Shown here in pieces: positions 6,394-12,460 of a DNA stretch of 20,022 bases. Source of the stretch: an uncultured Lachnospiraceae bacterium (GTDB taxonomy: Bacteria > Bacillota > Clostridia > Lachnospirales > Lachnospiraceae); the NCBI GenBank assembly GCA_910577275.1, contig CAJTMW010000035.1, forward strand, positions 271 through 20,292, written 5' to 3'. The translations under genes and the position numbers were made by a program. The notes under the pieces were generated by a model. The model saw nothing but the letters and a program-made list of their open reading frames with translations. It was not told where the DNA came from and ran no database searches. How positions within the stretch are numbered: the first letter of the stretch is position 1; every line of letters starts with the position of its first letter.

Positions 6394-6993
6394 ATGAATT
6401 TAGACTGCAGGATTGCAGAATCAGAACTGAAAAAAGCTGAGGAATCCAATCCCGGACCGTGGGCGGACCATTCCCGCTATGTTGCATTGGCTTGCAGGAA
6501 TATAGCGCAGCATTGCAAGGGGATTTCAGCAGAGAAAGCATATATTTTAGGATTGCTGCACGACATTGGACGTTATGCCGGCGTCAGTTCAGAAAAGCAT
6601 TTAATAGACGGATATCGTTATTGTATGGAAAGGGGATGGGAAAAAGCGGCTCAGATTTGCATATCCCACGCTTTTATGATACAGGATATTCATACTTCCA
6701 TTGGAATATTTGATATGTGTGATGAAGATTATCAATTTATGGAGCGGTTTGTAAGAGATGCGGTATATGATGATTATGACAGATTGGTGCAGTTATGTGA
6801 CGCACTGGCGCTGCCGACGGGATTTTGCATGTTGGAAAAGCGTTTTGTTGATGTGACAATCCGCTATGGCGTACACCCTTCAACAGTTGACCGCTGGAAA
6901 AAGATATTGGAAATAAAGGATTTATTTGAAAAACAGATTGGCTGTTCTGTCTATCATTTGCTTCCGGGAGTTATAGAGAATAGTTTTTATTAA
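6394..6993 (+). CDS. HD-domain metal-dependent phosphohydrolase
   Basis: A 199-residue single-domain protein. The HD signature is complete: His26 (WADHS), His56-Asp57 (GLLHDIGR), His92 (ISHAF) and Asp136 (LCDAL). Such proteins bind one or two metals and hydrolyse phosphate esters, often of nucleotides; the substrate here is unknown. GAGGAGG lies seven bases before the ATG. It is followed after 47 bases by the acetyltransferase gene on the same strand. Confidence 0.85.
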   Translation: MNLDCRIAESELKKAEESNPGPWADHSRYVALACRNIAQHCKGISAEKAYILGLLHDIGRYAGVSSEKHLIDGYRYCMERGWEKAAQICISHAFMIQDIHTSIGIFDMCDEDYQFMERFVRDAVYDDYDRLVQLCDALALPTGFCMLEKRFVDVTIRYGVHPSTVDRWKKILEIKDLFEKQIGCSVYHLLPGVIENSFY

Positions 6994-7040
6994 ATAAAAG
7001 TCGTACAATAAATTTTTGAGAATCGTATAGGAGCTTACAG

Positions 7041-7646
7041 ATGAAATATAAAGAGACAGACTTTTTAGAAACGGCGACTCAGGACATTCTGGATAGAATT
7101 GCCCGTGCAAGGGAGTTGACAAGGGAATATTATAATTCAAATTATAAGGATATAGAAAAGCGGAGAGCAATTCTCAGAGAACTATTGGGAAGCGTGGGTG
7201 AAAATGTGGCAATCGACACACCGTTTCATTGCGACTATGGAAAAAATATTTTTATAGGTAACGATGTGATTATCAATATAAATTGTACTTTTGTGGACAA
7301 CAGACCAATTCGTATCGGTAATCAGGTATTGATTGCCTCTAACGTACAGATTTATACATCTGCCCATCCGACTTCTGCCGGGGAACGATTGGTTCAGAAT
7401 TGGAAAGAAAAAGAAACAACTTTTTTCAGGACGTATGCCCTTTCGGTTGAAATTCAAGACCGTGTCTGGATTGGCGGCGGAAGCATTATTTTACCGGGAG
7501 TCACAATCGGGGAGAATAGTGTGATTGGAGCCGGAAGCGTGGTGAATCGCTCCATCCCTGCAAATTGTGTTGCGGCAGGAAATCCTTGCAGGGTAATACG
7601 GCGCTTAAAAAAACAAGATATGAAGGAGGAAAAAGGTGAGGTATAA
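7041..7646 (+). CDS. Sugar O-acetyltransferase, maltose/galactoside acetyltransferase type
   Basis: A 201-residue left-handed beta-helix enzyme of the Maa/LacA/NodL group. It transfers acetyl from acetyl-CoA to a sugar hydroxyl in the cytoplasm. An N-terminal Mac-type helical cap (about 15-50, AILRELLGSVGENVAI) precedes hexapeptide repeats. The catalytic His109 is in IYTSAHPTS. The late repeats are VWIGGGSIILPGVTIGENS (split: VWIGGGSIIL 142-151, PGVTIGENS 152-160), ending with AAGNPCRVIR. Family members detoxify or exclude non-metabolised sugars; the sugar is not identifiable. AGGAG lies before the ATG. Its end overlaps the HAD gene by 11 bases. Confidence 0.93.
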   Translation: MKYKETDFLETATQDILDRIARARELTREYYNSNYKDIEKRRAILRELLGSVGENVAIDTPFHCDYGKNIFIGNDVIININCTFVDNRPIRIGNQVLIASNVQIYTSAHPTSAGERLVQNWKEKETTFFRTYALSVEIQDRVWIGGGSIILPGVTIGENSVIGAGSVVNRSIPANCVAAGNPCRVIRRLKKQDMKEEKGEV

Positions 7647-8277
7647 ACAAATCGTTTTTGATATTGACGGAACTCTGATTGATACAGAGTATGCAGTCCT
7701 GCGTTCCTTACAGGAAACATTAAAGACATTATGCGGCGAAAGCCTGCCGCTTGAAAAACTGAATTTTGCATTGGGAATCACAGGAGAGGATGCTTTGAAG
7801 AGATTTCCCATAAAAGATATATCTTCTGCCTTAGATTTATGGAATAAAAATATGTGCAAATATAGCCAAAACGTGACAGTATTTGACGGAATTCCGGAGC
7901 TGCTGGAGAGATTGGCGGAATCAGGCTATAAGATGGGAATCGTTACTTCAAAAACAAGGGAAGAATATGAAAACGATTTTGTCCCGCATAAAATCCATCA
8001 ATATTTTAGTACGGTCATTTGCGCTGAAGATACGTCGGAACATAAGCCAATGCCCGCGCCCCTGCTTAAATATATGAAATTAGCGGGAGCAGGCCATAAT
8101 GAAACGCTTTATGTTGGTGACAGTAAATATGATGGAATGTGTGCCGGAAAAGCAGGGATTGATTTTGCATTGGCAGCTTGGGGAAGCCATACGCAATCTA
8201 TATGGGCAGACTACTATCTTGCAAAACCGCTTGATTTGGTAAAAGTTGTCAATGAAAAAGACAAAAACGGAGAATGA
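7636..8277 (+). CDS. HAD-superfamily hydrolase, phosphoglycolate phosphatase/PpaX-like
   Basis: A 213-residue HAD phosphatase with cap insertion (subclass IA). Motif I is FDIDGTLIDTE with nucleophile Asp9 and acid Asp11; motif II is IVTSK (102-106); motif III Lys137 is in EHKPMPAP; motif IV is VGDSKYDG with Asp162 and Asp166. It starts with GTG, supported by AAGGAGG six bases ahead, and overlaps the acetyltransferase gene, so the pair is coupled. Likely substrates are small phosphorylated metabolites or pyrophosphate. Confidence 0.9.
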   Translation: MRYKQIVFDIDGTLIDTEYAVLRSLQETLKTLCGESLPLEKLNFALGITGEDALKRFPIKDISSALDLWNKNMCKYSQNVTVFDGIPELLERLAESGYKMGIVTSKTREEYENDFVPHKIHQYFSTVICAEDTSEHKPMPAPLLKYMKLAGAGHNETLYVGDSKYDGMCAGKAGIDFALAAWGSHTQSIWADYYLAKPLDLVKVVNEKDKNGE

Positions 8278-8427
8278 AAATGCAGCCGCAGAAATAAACG
8301 GGTATTTTGTGTCTGCGGTATTTGATAAAGCGCTTCGGAATCCGATATAGTTTATAGCAGTAAAAAATACGAAGCAGAGAAACGCAGGCTCATGGAGCTT
8401 TACGGAAAAAACGGACTGAAGAAATGA
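8252..8427 (+). pseudogene. Small gene split by an apparent frameshift
   Basis: An ATG at 8252, inside the end of the HAD gene, opens 32 codons ending INGYFVSAVFDKALRNPI and a TAG at 8348-8350. From 8350 the next frame continues as VYSSKKYEAEKRRLMELYGK, then NGLKK and TGA at 8425-8427. The two halves read as one small protein of about 57 residues broken by a two-base TA duplication in GATATAG. I do not recognise the protein. It could also be two unrelated short ORFs, or not coding; no ribosome binding site is evident. Confidence 0.4.
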
Positions 8428-8455
8428 ACGGGAGAGGGAAGGAGACGTTTTACCT

Positions 8456-9706
8456 ATGGCAATCGGAGACAAAATTCAGAATCGATTTACAGCATACCGG
8501 GATTCGTATACCGGCGTTACGGTGGAGCGGTTGACAGAGCCGGGGAATGTGAGCCATCATATGTATTTTTACAACAGGATGAGCACGGCTGACGGAAAAA
8601 AGCTCCTGTATTGCGCCGAGGCAGAGGAGCGGCGGTTATATCTGATGGATATGGAAACCGGGGAGGCCGTGCAGTTGACAGAGGGCGGCGGGCTGGACGA
8701 TTATGGCGGAATCCTATCTTCCGATGATAAGTATGTATATTATCAACAGGAAAAGGTAATATGGAAGCTGGCGCTGTCTGGTCTTGAAAGGGAGTGCGTA
8801 TACCGGATTGCGGAAGGATGGACGGGCGATAGCTGGACGGTAAGTGGAGACGGCCGTTATCTTTCTGTGATTGAGACGCTGCAGGAATCTCTTCCAAAAC
8901 GGGAGGAGGGCGCAGGCTGGGATTTCTTTGCCAAAACCTGTCTGGCGAAGCCCCGCTGCAGGATTGTCTATGTGGATTTGGCTTCGGGAACTTCCCGCAC
9001 ATTGTTGGAGGAAAATTGCTGGCTGGGTCATGTTCAAATCCGTCCGAAAGACCCGGACACGATTATGTTCTGTCACGAGGGACCTTATGACCTGATAGAT
9101 GCCAGGCTTTGGCTGGTGCAAAGCGACGGAAGCCGTTGCCGCCGCTGCAGGGAGCAGCCGGATGATTTGATACTGACCCATGAATTCTGGCTGCCGGACG
9201 GTTCCAGGCTGGCCTTTGTGTATCGTGAGACTACTGGAGAGAAAAGGGAAGATATACGCATGATTAATCCTGATACCATGGAGGAGGAGGTATGGATGCG
9301 CTGCTCGCCCTACGCGCATTTTATCTGCGACAGGCAGAACCACTACATGGTCGGGGACGCTCAGGGTAGCGATGTGCCGATTCATCTGCTGGACACGAAA
9401 CAGCCGGGTGAAGCAGACGGCGGAAAAGCGGACGGTGAGAAGCCGGGTGAAACGCACAAGGAGAGAACGGTTGCGGAGCAGCCGCAAGAGGTACGGAACG
9501 ATTTTATCTATCTGGTTGACGTGGAGGGGCGCAGCGAGGAAAGACTGTGTTACCATGGAACTTCCTGGAGCGCGGCGTACGGAAACCCGCAGGACTCCCA
9601 TCCTCATCCCTGCTTTACGGAAGACGGGAAATATGTGATTTTTGTCTCGGACAGGGAAGGGACGCCCTGTATTTACCGGGTGAAGCTGCAGCAGAAGGGA
9701 GATTGA
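8456..9706 (+). CDS. ogl: Oligogalacturonate lyase, PL22 family
   Basis: A 416-residue beta-propeller enzyme without signal peptide. PL22 lyases cleave short, often unsaturated oligogalacturonates in the cytoplasm by beta-elimination, late in pectin breakdown. The base His242 lies in THEFWLPDG. A metal site matches His288 (YAHFICD), Gln379, His382 and His384 (GNPQDSHPHP). As I recall, the Yersinia enzyme uses His242, His287, Gln350, His353 and His355. The spacing Gln-x-x-His-x-His is exact, and the shift of 29 is explained by a charged Gly/Glu/Lys-rich insertion at about 315-346. Propeller motifs such as GKKLLYCAEAEERRLYLMD are visible. AAGGAGA lies ten bases before the ATG. GC content rises sharply at this gene compared with those before it. 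A MATE gene follows after 91 bases. Confidence 0.87.
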   Translation: MAIGDKIQNRFTAYRDSYTGVTVERLTEPGNVSHHMYFYNRMSTADGKKLLYCAEAEERRLYLMDMETGEAVQLTEGGGLDDYGGILSSDDKYVYYQQEKVIWKLALSGLERECVYRIAEGWTGDSWTVSGDGRYLSVIETLQESLPKREEGAGWDFFAKTCLAKPRCRIVYVDLASGTSRTLLEENCWLGHVQIRPKDPDTIMFCHEGPYDLIDARLWLVQSDGSRCRRCREQPDDLILTHEFWLPDGSRLAFVYRETTGEKREDIRMINPDTMEEEVWMRCSPYAHFICDRQNHYMVGDAQGSDVPIHLLDTKQPGEADGGKADGEKPGETHKERTVAEQPQEVRNDFIYLVDVEGRSEERLCYHGTSWSAAYGNPQDSHPHPCFTEDGKYVIFVSDREGTPCIYRVKLQQKGD

Positions 9707-9797
9707 ACAAAGTAAGCGGGCGGAATTGCGTTTGGAGAATGCCTCAAGTCGATAAGTTTGCGGCAGTCAAAGCTTTTCACAAATGAAGGAGGTTCTT

Positions 9798-11162
9798 ATG
9801 AGCGGAAAGAAGCAGGAAGCGTTGATTGACAAAAAAGAATTTTACAGGAATCTGACGAGGCTTGCGCTTCCGATTGCTCTCCAGAGCCTGATGCTGGCGT
9901 CGGTGGCGGCAGGCGACGCGCTGATGCTGGGGAAGGTGGCGCAGGACGAGATGACGGCGGTTTCTCTGGCAACTCAGATTCAGTTTGTCCAGAATATGTT
10001 CCTGATGGCGGTCACGGGAGCGGGAGCGATTCTTGGCGCACAGTACTGGGGAAAAGGAGACAGGCGTACATTGGAGGATATTTTTAATCTGATGCTGCGT
10101 TTCTGCGGCATTCTGTCAGTCATTTTTTTCCTGGCATGCGAGCTGGCGCCGGGGCTTTTGATGCATATTTTTACGCACGACGCGCCGCTGATTGCCATAG
10201 GAAGCTCTTATTTGCGTATTGCGGGCTGGTCGTATCTGCTGACGGGGATTTCCCAATGCTACCTGACGATAATGAAGGTGTCGGAGCATGTAAAGCCCGG
10301 AGCGTTAATCAGCTCCTGCGCGGTTATTTTAAATATTATCTTGAATGCGGTGTTTATATTCGGGCTGCTGGGAGCGCCTGCGATGCAGGCAAGGGGAGCG
10401 GCGCTTGCGACTACAATTTCCCGTATTATCGAGCTGGCTTTGTGCGTTGTCGTATCGTCGAAAGCCTCTTATATCCGGCCAGTCTTTGACAGGTTTATGC
10501 GGATTTCGAGGCAGCTTAAGGCCGATTTTATCAGACAGTGCCTGCCCCTTATGGGCGGTTCGCTGTGCTGGGGAGTCGGGTTTACTTCCTATACTGCAAT
10601 CATGGGGCATATGGGGACTGACGCCGCGGCGGCAAATTCAGTGTCGGCGGTGGTACGGGATTTGATATGCTGTATGTGCAATGGTATCGGCAGCGCAGCC
10701 GGAATTATGGTTGGAAACGAGCTTGGCGCAGGCCGCCTTGAGATGGGGAAGGCATACGGGAAAAAGCTCAAGAACCTTTCCTATGGTATCGGCTTTCTGT
10801 CCACGGCTTTGGTGCTTGCAGTGACGCCCTTTGTGGTGCGGATGGTTATCCTGACAGATACGGCAAGAGGGTATCTTACCGGGATGATGGTAATTATGTC
10901 TGTCTATATGATTGGGCGCTGCGTCAATACGGTCACGATAAACGGGGTGCTGGACGGCGGCGGCGACACCTTATTTGACATGTACAGCCTGATTGTCTGT
11001 ATGTGGTTAATCGCCATTCCGCTGGCGCTTGCGGGAGCCTTTGTCCTGCATTGGTCGCCCCTTGCGGTTTACGCCTGTACCTGTCTGGATGAAGTGGGGA
11101 AAATCCCATGGGTGATGATACGGTTTCGGAAGTATAAATGGGTGCAGGATTTGACGAGGTAA
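9798..11162 (+). CDS. MATE family efflux transporter
   Basis: A 454-residue membrane protein with about twelve hydrophobic segments and the MATE/polysaccharide-flippase fold: LALPIALQSLMLASVAAGDA near the N-terminus, then AVSLATQIQFVQNMFLMAV, TGAGAILGAQYWGKGD, and the second-half repeat with GIGSAAGIMVGNELGAG. These antiporters use Na+ or H+ to export cationic drugs or metabolites. The ATG at 9798 is preferred to 9783 because AAGGAGG lies five bases before it. It lies downstream of the lyase gene on the same strand and ends at a terminator shared with asnA. The substrate is not predictable. Confidence 0.93.
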   Translation: MSGKKQEALIDKKEFYRNLTRLALPIALQSLMLASVAAGDALMLGKVAQDEMTAVSLATQIQFVQNMFLMAVTGAGAILGAQYWGKGDRRTLEDIFNLMLRFCGILSVIFFLACELAPGLLMHIFTHDAPLIAIGSSYLRIAGWSYLLTGISQCYLTIMKVSEHVKPGALISSCAVILNIILNAVFIFGLLGAPAMQARGAALATTISRIIELALCVVVSSKASYIRPVFDRFMRISRQLKADFIRQCLPLMGGSLCWGVGFTSYTAIMGHMGTDAAAANSVSAVVRDLICCMCNGIGSAAGIMVGNELGAGRLEMGKAYGKKLKNLSYGIGFLSTALVLAVTPFVVRMVILTDTARGYLTGMMVIMSVYMIGRCVNTVTINGVLDGGGDTLFDMYSLIVCMWLIAIPLALAGAFVLHWSPLAVYACTCLDEVGKIPWVMIRFRKYKWVQDLTR

Positions 11163-11197
11163 CAAACGCTGCCATGCTCCGCAGACTGTCCTTATGT

Positions 11198-11240
11198 AAA
11201 AAAGGGGCGTCTCCTTATAAAATGGAGACGCCTTTTTTTT
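11198..11240. terminator. Bidirectional terminator shared by the MATE gene and asnA
   Basis: Perfect nine-base stem GGCGTCTCC (11206-11214) with GGAGACGCC (11224-11232) and loop TTATAAAAT. Eight T follow on the plus strand (11233-11240) and six A precede (11198-11203), so it works in both directions. The asnA stop codon lies in the loop and its last codons form one arm. Confidence 0.93.
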
Positions 11241-12225
11241 CAAGTTCTTCGAGAGCGGCCTGGGGCCACAGGGAAGACTGTACTTCGCCGATGTGGGCTT
11301 TTCTCAAGAAAAACATACAGATTCTGGACTGGCCGATGCCTCCGCCGATGGTAAAGGGGAGTTCGTCGTTTAAGACAGCCTTCTGGAAAGGGAGAGAAGC
11401 CCGCTCCGGGCAGCCGGCCTTTTCAAGCTGGCTTTGGAGGGAAGCGGCGTCCACCCTGACGCCCATGGAGGAGAGCTCCAAGGCAATGTCAAGCACGGGA
11501 TAGTAAACGAGGATATCGGCGTTTAACGCCCAGTCGTCATAATCCGGCGCGCGGCCGTCGTGAGGCTTGCCGGATTTTAATGCGTCCCCAATCTGCATCA
11601 GGCAGACCGCGCCTTTTTCCTTTGTTATGTGGTACTCCCGTTCCTTCGGAGTGCAGTCAGGGTATAAATCCTCCAGCTCTTTGGTGGTGATGAAGAAGAT
11701 ATCCTCGGGGAGAATTTCCTTTATGTAATCATACCGGATGGACATATATTTTTCGGTCTTGCGCAGAACCTTATATACGATGCGCACCGTATCTTTCAGG
11801 GTATCCATGTTGCGCTGCTGTCTGGATATGATTTTTTCCCAGTCCCACTGGTCCACATAGATGGAGTGGATGTTGTCGGTTTCCTCGTCCCGGCGAATGG
11901 CGCTCATGTCGGTGTAGAGGCCTTCGCCCATCCCAAAGCCGTATTTTTTCAGCGCGTATCGTTTCCACTTCGCAAGGGAATGGACGATTTCCGCAGCGGC
12001 GTCTCCCTGCTCCTTGATACCGAAGGAAACAGGCCGCTCCACGCCGTTTAGGTTATCGTTCAGGCCGGAGGCGGGGTCTACAAACAGCGGGGCGGATACC
12101 CGCAGGAGCCTTAACCGTTCCGCCAGAAGGGACTGGAAAAAGTCCTTTACGGTTTTGATTGCAATTTGTGTTTCGTGGAGATTCAGCGCCGACTGGTAAT
12201 TGTCGGGGATGATACATTGTTTCAT
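11215..12225 (-). CDS. asnA: Aspartate-ammonia ligase (asparagine synthetase A)
   Basis: A 336-residue enzyme that makes asparagine from aspartate, ammonia and ATP in the cytoplasm; E. coli AsnA is 330 residues. It has a class II aminoacyl-tRNA-synthetase-like fold. Recognisable segments are LRVSAPLFVDPASGLNDNLNG, RPVSFGIKEQGDAAEI-like sequence, YGFGMGEGLYTDMSAIRRDE, DQWDWEKII, and the C-terminal LPFTIGGGIGQSRICMFFL. The start at 12225 is chosen because MKQCIIPDNY matches the family N-terminus and AAAGG lies nine bases before; the longer frame is spurious. It is a single gene with its own promoter (TTGACA, 17 bases, CATAAT) and a leader of roughly 25 bases, too short for a T-box. Confidence 0.96.
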   Translation of the reverse strand: MKQCIIPDNYQSALNLHETQIAIKTVKDFFQSLLAERLRLLRVSAPLFVDPASGLNDNLNGVERPVSFGIKEQGDAAAEIVHSLAKWKRYALKKYGFGMGEGLYTDMSAIRRDEETDNIHSIYVDQWDWEKIISRQQRNMDTLKDTVRIVYKVLRKTEKYMSIRYDYIKEILPEDIFFITTKELEDLYPDCTPKEREYHITKEKGAVCLMQIGDALKSGKPHDGRAPDYDDWALNADILVYYPVLDIALELSSMGVRVDAASLQSQLEKAGCPERASLPFQKAVLNDELPFTIGGGIGQSRICMFFLRKAHIGEVQSSLWPQAALEELEKKGVSIL

Positions 12226-12256
12226 ACATTTAAGCCTTTCTGAAAAAGTTTTTTTT

Positions 12257-12285
12257 ATTATGTGGTAAAAGACCGGATTTGTCAA
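12257..12285 (-). promoter_or_regulatory. asnA promoter
   Basis: On the minus strand TTGACA (12285-12280), 17-base spacer, CATAAT (12262-12257). It is one base off consensus over both hexamers. Confidence 0.85.
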
Positions 12286-12307
12286 GGATGAGACTGAAGG
12301 GGATACG

Positions 12308-12360
12308 GGAATCAATTTTCGGATTTTGGTGAGAGTATACGGAGTCGGAAAATTGATTTC
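12308..12360. repeat. Long inverted repeat between divergent asnA and surface-protein genes
   Basis: AATCAATTTTC (12310-12320) is exactly repeated in reverse as GAAAATTGATT (12348-12358); two more outer pairs (one G-T) extend it to 13. The centre is 27 bases. It lies between the two divergent promoters and may be an operator, an insulating hairpin or a small dispersed repeat. Confidence 0.6.
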
Positions 12361-12403
12361 TGTGTGAAAGGGATTACAGAGGGTTTTTTCAACCGCAGAT
12401 ATA

Positions 12404-12412
12404 TGGTATACT
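12404..12412 (+). promoter_or_regulatory. Extended -10 promoter of the surface-protein gene
   Basis: TGG then TATACT (12407-12412) is an extended -10 element. The -35 region is only a T-run (12384-12389). The start codon is about 50 bases downstream. Confidence 0.55.
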
Positions 12413-12460
12413 TAACATAAACATATGAGATGAAGTTTCAGAGCTTAAGTGAGGTGCCAA

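Noticed and set aside
8517..9607. Long open frames on the minus strand across the lyase gene
   Set aside because: They are shadows of a well-supported PL22 gene, rich in Arg/Pro/Ser, lack ribosome binding sites and match no family.
12226..12300. T-box or amino-acid riboswitch upstream of asnA
   Set aside because: The promoter places transcription start only about 25 bases before the start codon.
12226..12315. Longer AsnA N-terminus
   Set aside because: The extra residues do not resemble the family, and the frame runs through the promoter; the ATG at 12225 has the ribosome binding site.
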